NCBI GenBank assembly: GCA_013414795.1
Contig: CP058732.1
Coordinates: forward strand, 1,649,950-1,713,949
DNA: 64,000 nt
Direction: 5' to 3'
Origin: Candidatus Kapaibacterium sp.
Lineage (GTDB): Bacteria; Bacteroidota; Ignavibacteria; Kapaibacteriales; UBA2268
Shown: positions 51,752-61,529 of the stretch, one piece after another
Position numbering within the stretch: position 1 is the first letter of the stretch
Layout of the letters: every line of letters begins with the position of its first letter
Position numbers and translations under genes: made by a program
Notes under the pieces: model-generated
The model's input: the letters and a program-made list of their open reading frames with translations, nothing else
What the model was told of the DNA's origin: nothing
The model's database searches: none

Positions 51752-52891
51752 TTATCGTTTCTTTTTCGATTTCAAAGTTAACTTATATTTTGCTGTGCTT
51801 TGAGATGCATCAACTTTAGATAATAAAGCAATTGATTCTTCGATTAATTTTTTGCCACCAGTTTCAAACTTTTCTTCTTTTTCATCCTCGGCTTTTGGTT
51901 TAATTTCAGGAGCGGTAATCTTATAATTAAGAAGGGCTTGGTGTAATCGATTTACAATCTTTTGAATCAATTCTTTTGGTTCTAAAACTATAATAGCATC
52001 GCTCCAACTAAGAATCCAGTTAATCAAATCAACTCCAATTGGAACTCGCATTTCAAGAATTAAGTTGCCCTCCTTGTCATATTTTTCGACTTGAGAAACG
52101 TGCCAGCGACGATTGAGAAAGAAATGAATAAATTCCTTTTTGATAAGTAACTTCACGTCGTGAATTTCACCAGAAAAAACACCAAAGCGATACGAGGACC
52201 ACTCACGGAAGTTGAAAGGTGGGGCAGCATCTATAAAAGTTGGGTTTTCCTCTATTTTCACAATATTGTGCACAGATAAACTTACGTGAATTTTATGCTT
52301 TGGAACGTATGTCACTGCATATAAAACGCCAAGATAGGAGAAAATAGTTTCAAATCGAACAATTATATCTTTGGAGGTCAAAGTTTTTGGAGTAGTGTAT
52401 GTTACTGTGTACCATTTCTTCGAGGCTGTTGCCTCGATAACCTTTTCAACTATGTCGTTTATCTTGGAATAATCATAATAGCCAACATTTTGATCCCAGT
52501 AGATTGTTTCATCAAGAATTACCTCTTTTGGGGCGAGTTCTTCGAGTTTCTTATATAATTTCTCTACATCTTTTTCAATGATTGTACCACGAAAAGTCTT
52601 TAAATGGGCTTTCAAAAAGTGAAAAGCAAGTAGTTCGTTGGTTTCAAATCTAACGATTTGTTTTGGGACACGAAAATCCTTCGGTATACTCCAATAAATT
52701 TCTTTACCACGAGGTGTACCAACAAGCGAAGGCTCAATTTTCTGTAAAAGTCTTAAATCTCTTTGTATAGTACGAAGCGAAACAATTTCTATCTCTTCGG
52801 AAATCATATCTTGAAGTTGAGTTGAAGTTAATGTCTCTCCTTCGAGAAACTTTTTGTACATATAAATAATTCTGTGCGGTTGTCCAGGCAT
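51752..52891 (-). CDS. WYL-domain transcriptional regulator
   Basis: A 379-residue HTH-WYL-WCX protein. The N-terminal HTH includes QLQDMISEEIEIVSLRTIQRDL; the WYL-type core is ~150-225 (KKWYTVTYTTPKTLT, GVLYAVTYVPKHKI); the WCX part has VKLLIKKEFIHFFLNRRW. The C-terminal ~50 residues are a charged tail. WYL proteins sense ligands or nucleic acids and often control defence or repair genes; here the neighbours are dtd and a metalloprotease, so its target is not evident. GGTGAG ribosome site precedes ATG 52891. Confidence 0.85.
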   Translation of the reverse strand: MPGQPHRIIYMYKKFLEGETLTSTQLQDMISEEIEIVSLRTIQRDLRLLQKIEPSLVGTPRGKEIYWSIPKDFRVPKQIVRFETNELLAFHFLKAHLKTFRGTIIEKDVEKLYKKLEELAPKEVILDETIYWDQNVGYYDYSKINDIVEKVIEATASKKWYTVTYTTPKTLTSKDIIVRFETIFSYLGVLYAVTYVPKHKIHVSLSVHNIVKIEENPTFIDAAPPFNFREWSSYRFGVFSGEIHDVKLLIKKEFIHFFLNRRWHVSQVEKYDKEGNLILEMRVPIGVDLINWILSWSDAIIVLEPKELIQKIVNRLHQALLNYKITAPEIKPKAEDEKEEKFETGGKKLIEESIALLSKVDASQSTAKYKLTLKSKKKR

Positions 52892-52944
52892 ATAATTCTC
52901 ACCGTTAAAAAAAGGAATGCAAATTTAATTAATTTTTTTCTAAA

Positions 52945-55900
52945 TCAAAAATCTAAATCAATCGAAAAAGAGTAATAGGGCTTAGACCAATTTGAATATT
53001 CTTTTCTCCAAGCAATATCCATTTTTATTGGTAAGCCTAAAATCCAAGCCCGTGCGCCAACTCCCAAACTTAACAACAATCGATTCGGTTCGACATTGTA
53101 ATCATTTTGCACTTTTGTAACAATTGGGGGCTGGAATTTAAAATTAGAAAAAGGACCTGTCCAAGCACCACCAACATCACAAAAAACAACTCCAAGAATG
53201 TCGTTGAAAATTATTGGAACTGGTCCTGGTAACAACGCAGTAAACAGTGGAAATCTAAGTTCTATATTGGAGGCAAAGAAACTATTCCCAGCAGCCTCGC
53301 TATATCTCCAACCACGCAATGGTGTTATCAATTCCATAAAGGCAAAGTCTTCGGGATTTTCAAATATGAAATTATCATAATTCAAGTCATAATTAATCCA
53401 ATTACTTACGCCACCAAGATAAAATCTTTGCGGATTGGAACCAAAACTCGTTCCACCAATTCCTCTAAAAGCAAATTTTAGAAAATATCCAAAATCCCAG
53501 TATCTTCTGTAATCAAATTTAAATGTAAAGAAATTTATCGAGTTACTGAAAATTTTAGGCACTGCTCTGAATTCAGCATAATAACGACTTCCTCTAACTG
53601 GGGCAAAAGAACCATACAGAACATCGTCATAAACGTATCTTATGGATGGATATAAAATTGTTCTTGTTATGGATGGCTCGTAATAATCTGTGGTGTTCTC
53701 TTTGGTTGCATTGAAAAATGTGAAATTCATTTCAAATCGATTAAAGAGACTTAGTGGATATGATGCAGAAAAACCAACTCCATAATTCCTTAAACGATAG
53801 GTATTGTAGTAATTCGAATTTTGGCTTAACATCGAGAAAAGTAAAGAACTTTGAAAAGCCGAAAAAGTGTAATCTATCACATTTGGTAAATAAGAATATT
53901 GAAGATAAAAATTGCTGTTTTTGAGGTCTAACCAAATGTTTGCAGCAATGTAAATCTGATGGTCGCCCAAAATATCACTAAAAAGCATTTGGGCTAATCC
54001 TTGAAAGCCCCAAAACGAGTCGTAATAAGGATTTCCTAAAATTAAATCTGGGGTAAATTTCAATTTATATTCATAGTCAACGAAATCTGTATCGCTTTGA
54101 ATTTTCGTCTGGTTTAAACTCTGTAAAGATGATTTCACATCTGCATTTGGGGAAACCATATTCTGTCGGGAAAAGTCAATTTTAAATTTTCCATACGAAA
54201 CATTTACGTTAGATGTATCAATCTCAACTGTCTGAGTCGAGATGACTCCAAGACTATCTTTGTTCTTAATCTCAATTTGACTCATTCGAAACTTTGTTAA
54301 AGGCAATTGGTCCATTGCAAGGTTAATTCCCGAAGGATTCTTTACCAAAAACAAATCGAAGCCCCCTTCGGTCAAAGCAGAAAAAACAAGATTCTCTCCT
54401 ACAAGGGAATGGGAAATTTGAGTTATGTTTGACAATGAATTTGTTATTGGTTTGATTTCTTTCGAATCTAAATTTAATCGATAAATATTCCCTATCCCAT
54501 TTTCATCGGAGACAAAATATAAGAACTTACCGTCACCACTTAAAGCCAAACTTGTTTTATTGAAATCTGGGGTAAATGTAATTCGGGTGATTTGACCAGT
54601 TGCAACATCAATTTTGTAAACGTCTCTTTTAGCATCATCCCAAAGCCAAGGCTTTATTGATATAACACTATCGTTATTTGATAAATAATCCAGCCTACTA
54701 GAAATAAAAAATAGAGATTTTCCATCATTCGACCAAATTGGGTGGTCATCGTAGAAAATGTCGTTGGTTATTCTTTTCAAGGTCTTCGACTTCAAATTAT
54801 AGATAAAAATGTCTTTCCTATCTAAAACAGTTGCGGAAAAAGCAAGCCAATCACCGTTTGGCGACCAACTAACTGAAGACACTTGCTTAAAGCCTAATGG
54901 AATTCGTTCGAAATCTTTGCTTTTGGTATCAACAATATAAATCACATCTTCGCCACGGTACTTTGCCGAAATAGACAATTTTGTCCCCTCGGGATTCCAA
55001 GAGATACCAGGAGTTAAAACATTTAATTCTTCAAAGTCTTGCTGTCGTAGGCTTGAAACAATCTGCGTTTCAGTGTTTTTATCAATCTCTAAAACAAAAA
55101 GAGAAAACAACCCATCTTTGTCTGCAATGAATGCAACTTTATCTCCTTGTGGTGAAATTGCTGGAGAGGTGTTGTAAAAATTTTTCTTCTTCTTATGGTC
55201 GGTTAATTTTATTGCAAAATCACTCGGATAACTAAATTTATCAATGTCGGGATAGTAATACTTTTTTAAATACTTCTTCCATTCCTCGGAAAAATCTTCC
55301 AATTTCATATTGAATGTAGATTTGAAAGCATTTTCAAGATTTCCAGTAGATTTAAATTTGCTTAGCAATTCTGGTATTTTATGTGAACCATAACGTTCGC
55401 TTACAAACCACCAAAAGGTTTGCCCACCTCTGTAAGCATCATAGCCATCGAGATTATTAAGGTCTGGCAATTTTTCGCTCAATGTTAAATCTCTAATGTA
55501 AACATCAGTTTGAACATCAAGGCCACCAATGCTTTCCCATTCACACAACCCTTCATTCATCCACAACGGAATTTCAACCATATTACCACGGGAAATTGCA
55601 GATTGAAATGTCCCACCATAAAACCAATCATTAAGAACTGCGTGCACCAACTCGTGATGTATAACGTGGCGAAATTGTTCGTAATCTCCCTCGAACGGTA
55701 GAACAACTCGATTTTTGAAAAGTTCGGTAACACCGCCAATTCCCTCGGGAAGATACATATCTATGACATTGGTTTGTTGAAATTGATTATGGCTATTGTA
55801 GACAATTATGGGAATTCGTTGCGAAATTTTATATTTCAGAGTTCTTTGTATTGAATTTAATGAAGATTCAGCAACTAAACCAGTGAAAACCGCAAGAGTT

Positions 55901-56055
55901 TTGTTATTATCGTGGAAATAAACATCAAAATGTTGAGTTTGAATGTACCGCCAATTGAACTTTTGGTATTGAACTTTATTCTTGCCAAATTGTGCAAAAA
56001 CAAAAACTGGAACTATATATATGATGAAAACTAAAATTAATACTTTACTTTTCAT
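52945..56055 (-). CDS. zinc metalloprotease (MA clan) fused to beta-propeller and outer-membrane barrel
   Basis: A 1036-residue protein with a signal peptide ending VFVFAQ. A peptidase_MA-like domain carries HHELVHAV (HExxH at residues 134-138) and the third ligand Glu168 in MNEGLCEW; then a TolB/PD40 beta-propeller (~270-600, e.g. AISPQGDKVAFIADKDG, PIWSNDGKSLFFISSRLD); then a D15/BamA-type surface barrel (~690-1036, ending in YYSFSIDLDF). So it is a surface protease with its own membrane anchor. Start ATG 56055 follows GAGGT; the longer frame to 56154 crosses a terminator. Confidence 0.88.
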   Translation of the reverse strand: MKSKVLILVFIIYIVPVFVFAQFGKNKVQYQKFNWRYIQTQHFDVYFHDNNKTLAVFTGLVAESSLNSIQRTLKYKISQRIPIIVYNSHNQFQQTNVIDMYLPEGIGGVTELFKNRVVLPFEGDYEQFRHVIHHELVHAVLNDWFYGGTFQSAISRGNMVEIPLWMNEGLCEWESIGGLDVQTDVYIRDLTLSEKLPDLNNLDGYDAYRGGQTFWWFVSERYGSHKIPELLSKFKSTGNLENAFKSTFNMKLEDFSEEWKKYLKKYYYPDIDKFSYPSDFAIKLTDHKKKKNFYNTSPAISPQGDKVAFIADKDGLFSLFVLEIDKNTETQIVSSLRQQDFEELNVLTPGISWNPEGTKLSISAKYRGEDVIYIVDTKSKDFERIPLGFKQVSSVSWSPNGDWLAFSATVLDRKDIFIYNLKSKTLKRITNDIFYDDHPIWSNDGKSLFFISSRLDYLSNNDSVISIKPWLWDDAKRDVYKIDVATGQITRITFTPDFNKTSLALSGDGKFLYFVSDENGIGNIYRLNLDSKEIKPITNSLSNITQISHSLVGENLVFSALTEGGFDLFLVKNPSGINLAMDQLPLTKFRMSQIEIKNKDSLGVISTQTVEIDTSNVNVSYGKFKIDFSRQNMVSPNADVKSSLQSLNQTKIQSDTDFVDYEYKLKFTPDLILGNPYYDSFWGFQGLAQMLFSDILGDHQIYIAANIWLDLKNSNFYLQYSYLPNVIDYTFSAFQSSLLFSMLSQNSNYYNTYRLRNYGVGFSASYPLSLFNRFEMNFTFFNATKENTTDYYEPSITRTILYPSIRYVYDDVLYGSFAPVRGSRYYAEFRAVPKIFSNSINFFTFKFDYRRYWDFGYFLKFAFRGIGGTSFGSNPQRFYLGGVSNWINYDLNYDNFIFENPEDFAFMELITPLRGWRYSEAAGNSFFASNIELRFPLFTALLPGPVPIIFNDILGVVFCDVGGAWTGPFSNFKFQPPIVTKVQNDYNVEPNRLLLSLGVGARAWILGLPIKMDIAWRKEYSNWSKPYYSFSIDLDF

Positions 56056-56110
56056 AACAGACCTCAAAAAAAATTTAGACGAAAGAAAGTGAATTAAGTT
56101 TAAATTTAAA

Positions 56111-56139
56111 AAAAACCCAGAGAAAAATCTCTGGGTTTT
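56111..56139 (-). terminator. intrinsic terminator of the ferredoxin gene
   Basis: Stem AAAACCCAGAGA/TCTCTGGGTTTT with loop of A residues, followed on the minus strand by a run of eight T. It lies 23 nt after the ferredoxin stop and before the start of the metalloprotease gene. Confidence 0.85.
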
Positions 56140-56161
56140 CGAGTTTATTTCCAAGAAAATG

Positions 56162-56362
<201 letters not shown>

Positions 56363-56455
56363 CTAAATAAACAAACAAAAAATATAATGCCAAACGGCAC
56401 TCAAAATTAAGAAAAAAAATATAAAGTTTATTTGAAAAAAATTTTCAATTGTACA

Positions 56456-57385
56456 TCATTTGTAGTTAAATTTTGCAGAAATTTTCCAGAACTCCTTTGA
56501 AATTAAATCATTTATAAAAATTTGTTCTGAAAGTACTTTCTTCGAGATTTTATTTTTAAATTTCATTAAAAATGAAAGTTCTTTATAAAAAATTGCTTCA
56601 AACCTTAAGTATAAAAAGGCAGACAAATTTGAAAGATGCTTTTCGCAGTAAATTGCTCTTGACTTCACAAATGTTGGCACTTTGTCGACTGACAATCCTA
56701 TCCTATTTTTCCCTTGCCCCCGATAATGAATAACTTCATTGGTTTCGTCCATTAATACATCAAATCCAGATTCTCTCATCCTTTTGCAAAGGTCCACCTC
56801 TTCGGAATAAAAGAAGAAATCCTCATCAAACCCACCAACCTTATCGAATACATTTTTGTTAACACAAATAACCGCCCCGTCTACATAATCAACTTTTCGA
56901 ACTTTTCGATAACCAAATTTCCACCTTAATTTTCTAAATCGCAATTTTAATAACGAAACAAGAAAAACGTCCATTAATGCACTTTTTACTGTGTGAAAGT
57001 CCCCAAATGAATTTTGAAATGACCCATCGGGATAAATTTGTTGGAAACCAATTACACCAAAAATCCCACCAATTTTATTTATTAGACTTTCTAATTTTTC
57101 AAAAAAAACAACTGGGAAAAGTACATCGTTATTCGAAATTACAACGTAAGGTGCAATGGCTTCTTTCACACCAATATTCGAGGCAGTCCCATAGCCAAGA
57201 TTTTTGGTCAATGAGATAATTTCTACTTGTGGAAATAAATTTTTTATGTACTCAACAGTTCCATCGGAGGAATTATTGTCTACTATGATTATTTTGGAAG
57301 GAGAAAAAGTGTTTTTTAATGCACTTTCAATTGCATTTTTTGTTAACTCTTTTCCATTGTAAGTGATTATAACTAAATCAATCAT
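56456..57385 (-). CDS. glycosyltransferase family 2
   Basis: A 309-residue GT-A enzyme. The N-terminal nucleotide-binding stretch has MIDLVIITYNGKELTKNAI, IIIVDNNSSDGTVEYI, and a ATD-like NNDVLF; acceptor/DxD-like EEVDLCKRMRESGF follows, in the style of rhamnosyltransferases (WbbL-like). It has no TM segments. It probably builds LPS or another polysaccharide. It appears monocistronic. Confidence 0.85.
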   Translation of the reverse strand: MIDLVIITYNGKELTKNAIESALKNTFSPSKIIIVDNNSSDGTVEYIKNLFPQVEIISLTKNLGYGTASNIGVKEAIAPYVVISNNDVLFPVVFFEKLESLINKIGGIFGVIGFQQIYPDGSFQNSFGDFHTVKSALMDVFLVSLLKLRFRKLRWKFGYRKVRKVDYVDGAVICVNKNVFDKVGGFDEDFFFYSEEVDLCKRMRESGFDVLMDETNEVIHYRGQGKNRIGLSVDKVPTFVKSRAIYCEKHLSNLSAFLYLRFEAIFYKELSFLMKFKNKISKKVLSEQIFINDLISKEFWKISAKFNYK

Positions 57386-57449
57386 TTATCATTTGAATTA
57401 GTAACAAAATTGTTAAATTAATAAATTAATAACTTGGGTTAAAAGCAAA

Positions 57450-58736
57450 ATGAAACTAACAAGAAGAAATTTAATGAAAACTATGGGTTTTTTCAGTCTT
57501 ACTATACCTTTTTCAACATTGTTTGAAAGCGTTCAAGGTTTTGATGCATTGCAACTAGTTGAAAAATACGCTAACACTCCCGATAACCAATCTGAATTCT
57601 GGTTTTGGGTGAGACAGAGTTTTACAACCTCGCCTACCATCTTAAATTTAAACAATGGCGGTGTTAGCCCGCAACCAAAACCAGTTCAAGACGCTTTCAT
57701 CCGATACAATCAAATTTCTAACGAAGGTCCAGCATATTTTATGTGGAGAATCCTAGACCAAGGCAGAGAACCGCTACGAAAAAAACTCGCCGAACTTGCA
57801 GGTTGCTCCCCAGACGAAATTGCAATAAATCGAAATACAACCGAGGGAATGGATACAATAATTTTCGGACTTAAACTAAAACCAGGTGATGAGGTTGTAC
57901 TTGCCAAACAAGACTACCCAAATGTAATTAACGCTTGGAAATATCGAGAAGCAAGAGACCAGATTAAATTGGTTTGGGTAGATTTGCAACTACCTTCCGA
58001 GAACCTCGATTATTTAGTTAATGCTTATACCTCCAAATTTACTTCCAAAACCAAAGTCGTAAATCTCACCCATATGATAAATTGGAACGGACAAATTCTT
58101 CCAGTAAAAGAGATTGCCATAGAAGCCAAACGCAAAGGGATTTATGTGCTTGTTGATGGTGCACATACATTTGCCCATCTAAATTTTAAAATTCCCGACT
58201 TAAATTGCGATTTCTTTGCGACAAGTCTGCACAAATGGCTTTGCGCACCCTTTGGAACTGGTATGCTTTACATTCGTAAAGAACTAATTTCTGAAATTTC
58301 ACCACTGTTTCCCAACGACAATCCATCGAGTACAGACATTCGTAAATTTGAATCGTTGGGAACTCGTTCCTTTCCAGCAGAAATGGCAATTGCAGATGCA
58401 ATTAATTTTCACAATTTGATTGGTTCCACACGAAAAGAAACCAGATTGAGAGCACTTAAAAACTATTGGGTGGAAAATCTTAGCAAATTTAGCCAAATCG
58501 AAATTCTAACTCCAATGAGTGATAAGTTTTCTTGTGGCTTGGGTATCTTTGCTGTAAAAAATAAAAAACCAGAAGAAGTGGCAGATTATCTTTTCAACAA
58601 ACACAAAATATATACCGTTGCGATAAATTGGGAAAATATTCACGGAGTTCGCGTAACTCCACATCTTTATATAAATGAAGATGATTTAGACAGATTTGTT
58701 TCTGCTGTTAAAGATTTTATAAACAATAATAAGTAG
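57450..58736 (+). CDS. aminotransferase class V-fold PLP enzyme with Tat-type signal
   Basis: A 428-residue PLP protein with a twin-arginine leader: MKLTRRNLMKTMGFF followed by a hydrophobic stretch. The core has class V features: NLNNGGVSPQPKPV, AINRNTTEGMDTIIFGL and the PLP Lys in ATSLHKWLCAPFGTGML. It looks like the isopenicillin-N epimerase/cysteine desulfurase-like branch, whose bacterial members are often uncharacterised, so the reaction is not known. The archease gene starts 4 nt later. Confidence 0.85.
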   Translation: MKLTRRNLMKTMGFFSLTIPFSTLFESVQGFDALQLVEKYANTPDNQSEFWFWVRQSFTTSPTILNLNNGGVSPQPKPVQDAFIRYNQISNEGPAYFMWRILDQGREPLRKKLAELAGCSPDEIAINRNTTEGMDTIIFGLKLKPGDEVVLAKQDYPNVINAWKYREARDQIKLVWVDLQLPSENLDYLVNAYTSKFTSKTKVVNLTHMINWNGQILPVKEIAIEAKRKGIYVLVDGAHTFAHLNFKIPDLNCDFFATSLHKWLCAPFGTGMLYIRKELISEISPLFPNDNPSSTDIRKFESLGTRSFPAEMAIADAINFHNLIGSTRKETRLRALKNYWVENLSKFSQIEILTPMSDKFSCGLGIFAVKNKKPEEVADYLFNKHKIYTVAINWENIHGVRVTPHLYINEDDLDRFVSAVKDFINNNK

Positions 58737-58740
58737 CGGA

Positions 58741-59139
58741 ATGTTTAAAGAAATACCACACACAGCAGATGTTTGTTTGTACGTCGAATCAACATCATTG
58801 AAAAACCTTTTTTACGATGCAGCCATAGGCTTAATGACAATTTCCGGGATAGAACCAATATCAGATGACAACCAATTATATATTGAAAATTATAAATATA
58901 TTGCAAACGAAAAAGAAATTTTATTAATCGAATGGCTTAATTTTTTAATTTTTAAATTAGAAAAGCAATTATATCTGGTAAATAGTATAATCAAAATCAC
59001 TAAAAATTCTTTATTTGCAAAGTGTTATTTTAAAAAATATGATAAAATTAATTTATCAATTAAATCTGCAACTTACCATAATTTACAAATAATTAAACTA
59101 AATCATCTAATAAAAACATTTATTACTTTTGATTTGTAA
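58741..59139 (+). CDS. archease (RtcB-activating protein)
   Basis: A 132-residue archease: the N-terminal strand FKEIPHTADVCLYVESTSL (the HTAD motif that carries the acidic ligand) and DAAIGLM are typical. It speeds turnover and GTP use by RtcB, which follows 17 nt later. The gene is notably richer in A and T (many Asn, Ile, Lys, Tyr codons) than its neighbours, which may mean looser selection or transfer. Confidence 0.88.
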   Translation: MFKEIPHTADVCLYVESTSLKNLFYDAAIGLMTISGIEPISDDNQLYIENYKYIANEKEILLIEWLNFLIFKLEKQLYLVNSIIKITKNSLFAKCYFKKYDKINLSIKSATYHNLQIIKLNHLIKTFITFDL

Positions 59140-59156
59140 ATAAATAACATATTAAT

Positions 59157-60587
59157 ATGGAAATCAATAAGATAGATGAGTTTATCTACGAAATACCACA
59201 AGATGCCTTTAATAAAATGCGGGTTCCTGCACGATTTTACGCAGACCCAAAACAACTCGACTTAATCGCAAAAGACGAAAGTTTAAAACAACTTGTAAAC
59301 GTAGCAACTTTGCCTGGTATTGTCTCCTACTCTATCGCTATGCCCGATATTCATCAAGGCTATGGGTTCCCTATTGGTGGGGTTGCCGCTTTTGACGCTG
59401 ATGAGGGTATTATTTCACCCGGTGGAGTTGGTTACGACATAAATTGCGGTGTACGTCTTAACACAACCAACTGGAAAAAGGAAGAAGTCACAAAGTTTTT
59501 ACCTGAAATTGTAAATGAAATCTATAGAAGTGTACCATTAGGAACGGGCAAAGGTTCCCTAATAAAAGTTAGCAAAAAAGAATTCGAAGAATTGGTTACA
59601 GAAGGAATTGATTGGGCAATTAAAAAAGGATATGCAACAGAATTGGACAAGGAAAATGTTGAGGATAGAGGAACGTTGCCAGTTAGAGATTTATTGGGTG
59701 TTTCGGAAAGGGCTTTTGAGCGCGGTATTACGGAAATAGGAAGCCTGGGTTCGGGTAATCATTTTATCGAAATCGGATACGTTGCTGAAATTTTCGAACC
59801 TGAAATTGCAGAGTCCCTTGGTCTTTTCAAAAATCAGATTGTAGTATGGATACACACAGGTTCGAGAGGTTACGGACATCAAATATGTTCAGATTTTGCT
59901 CGCGAATATCAATCAGTGGCAAAAAAATACCAAATCGAACTTGTTGACAGAGGTTTAGCCTGTGCCCCCTTCAACTCCAAAGAAGGGCAACAATATTACA
60001 ATGCAATGAACTCCGCAGCAAACTTTGCTTTTGTTAACAGACAACTAATTGCCCACCAGATTAAAAACGTCTTTTTAAACTACACCAAAAAGATTAAGCC
60101 ATTGAAATTTGATTTACTTTACGACTTGGCACACAACATTGCTAAAGTTGAAACACACAATATTTCTGGAAAGAAAAGAAAACTCGTTGTCCACCGAAAG
60201 GGAGCGACCCGTTCATTCCCCTCAAAGTTGCTTAAAGGCAAGTTTAGTGATTTAGGGCAACCAGTTTTAGTCCCAGGTTCAATGGGAACATCTTCGTATG
60301 TGCTTATTGCTTCCGAAAATGCTGTCCAATTATCATTTGGTAGTTCTTGCCACGGAGCAGGAAGAATATTAAGTCGAACGCAAGCGAAAAAGGAAATAAA
60401 TGCAAAAGATTTAAAAGAGAAACTCGAAAGACGCGGCATAATAGTAAAAACCCCAAGCATAAGCGCACTTTCGGAGGAAGCCCCCGAAGCATACAAAGAT
60501 GTAGAAACTGTTGTAAATGTGGTAAATAATCTTAAAATTGCAAAACCAGTCGCAAAGATAAAACCTCTCGCAGTAATAAAAGGGTAA
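59157..60587 (+). CDS. rtcB: RNA-splicing ligase RtcB
   Basis: A 476-residue RtcB. Features: MPDIHQGYGFPIGGVAAFD, SPGGVGYDINCGVRL (Cys Mn ligand), GSGNHFIEI, WIHTGSRGYGHQIC and the guanylylated His in SCHGAGRILSR. It joins 2',3'-cyclic phosphate and 5'-OH ends via a His-GMP intermediate. Upstream archease and 17-nt spacing give the usual archease-rtcB operon. The following ~100 nt hold only a weak AAAAAC/GTTTTT hairpin (60624-60639). Confidence 0.95.
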   Translation: MEINKIDEFIYEIPQDAFNKMRVPARFYADPKQLDLIAKDESLKQLVNVATLPGIVSYSIAMPDIHQGYGFPIGGVAAFDADEGIISPGGVGYDINCGVRLNTTNWKKEEVTKFLPEIVNEIYRSVPLGTGKGSLIKVSKKEFEELVTEGIDWAIKKGYATELDKENVEDRGTLPVRDLLGVSERAFERGITEIGSLGSGNHFIEIGYVAEIFEPEIAESLGLFKNQIVVWIHTGSRGYGHQICSDFAREYQSVAKKYQIELVDRGLACAPFNSKEGQQYYNAMNSAANFAFVNRQLIAHQIKNVFLNYTKKIKPLKFDLLYDLAHNIAKVETHNISGKKRKLVVHRKGATRSFPSKLLKGKFSDLGQPVLVPGSMGTSSYVLIASENAVQLSFGSSCHGAGRILSRTQAKKEINAKDLKEKLERRGIIVKTPSISALSEEAPEAYKDVETVVNVVNNLKIAKPVAKIKPLAVIKG

Positions 60588-60687
60588 TTGAATTTCACTG
60601 ATAAGTAATTACAGGATTAGTATAAAAACTTTAGTTTTTCCTTTCCCAAAAGCTAGTTGGCTTAAACTACCAATAAATTTTTATGGA

Positions 60688-61526
60688 TCATTTAACAACA
60701 AACAAAATTTTTGCAATCGCTGTGTAGGTTTGTTTTTTATAACTAAACACGATTTCATCTTTAGTTGAAACAGTAGCAGTATTCAAAAAATTATCTATTT
60801 CTTTGAACACATAATTAAAATCTCTTTTTAACTTCCAACTATCTTCTAAATTGGTTTTACTTGCTAAAACAATGAATATTCTATTGTCTGCGCCAAATCT
60901 CTGGGCTCCTTGATTTTCATATAGCCAAATCATCAATTCTTTTGGTCGTTGTATAGCTTGATCTAAATTAAAACTTCTTGGCAAATATGTGATTTTTAAA
61001 TCGAAAGGTTAGTTTTCAAAAAAGATATCGATTCCAAAGTTGTTTTTTAATGTTGGAACAACCCTGGGATGCAGACTAATATGATCTTCAATCAAGACTG
61101 TTGTCCAATGATTGTACCAGGTTGCTATTACATAATGAGTAATTTCTTCGTGTAATTTACTTTTAACTCCCTTTATAGATCATCATATTTTGGAAATTGT
61201 CTAACATACTCAACTTGTATTTTCTGGTCTAATTGCCCTTGGACAACCCCCCACTTAAATTCTTTAACTTTCATTAATTCTTGTATTAATTCTTCATCTG
61301 AAATAATTTTTCTTCGCTCGTTAACACGATTTTGATACTTATTTTTTATAAATTCATCTATTTTTTCTTCTGGAATTTTTTCTTCTATAATACTTATTAT
61401 CTTTTTAATTAAATCGTTTACATTCCCCTTGGTGGAAACATTGACAGATTTTGCAAGTTCTCTTAAATCACTTGAATTAATAGATTTTAATTTTAGGTTA
61501 ATTAATTCTTTCTTGGAAACCAACAT
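60688..61526 (-). pseudogene. type II restriction endonuclease, disrupted
   Basis: Two open pieces and a linking stretch give one ~278-residue protein. Part 1 (61526-61173) begins MLVSKKELINLKL, has a SAP-like SDLRELAKSVNVSTKG and ends KYDDL at an early stop. A frameshift of -1 or +2 near 61173-61180 restores the frame (KGVKSKLHEEITHYVIATWY). A TAA stop at 61009-61011 then lies in what should be a PD-(D/E)xK core (GIDIFFEN, stop, PFDLKITYLP). The last piece (60984-60688) ends VVK. The MTase gene lies directly upstream, making a dead or dying R-M pair. Confidence 0.75.
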
Positions 61527-61529
61527 AAT

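Noticed and set aside
56056-56154. A 33-residue extension of the metalloprotease
   Set aside because: It crosses the ferredoxin terminator and precedes a good signal peptide with its own ribosome site.
60688-60984. A separate 98-residue gene
   Set aside because: It starts at TTG within the middle of the endonuclease reading frame; the codons upstream continue the same protein after a single TAA.
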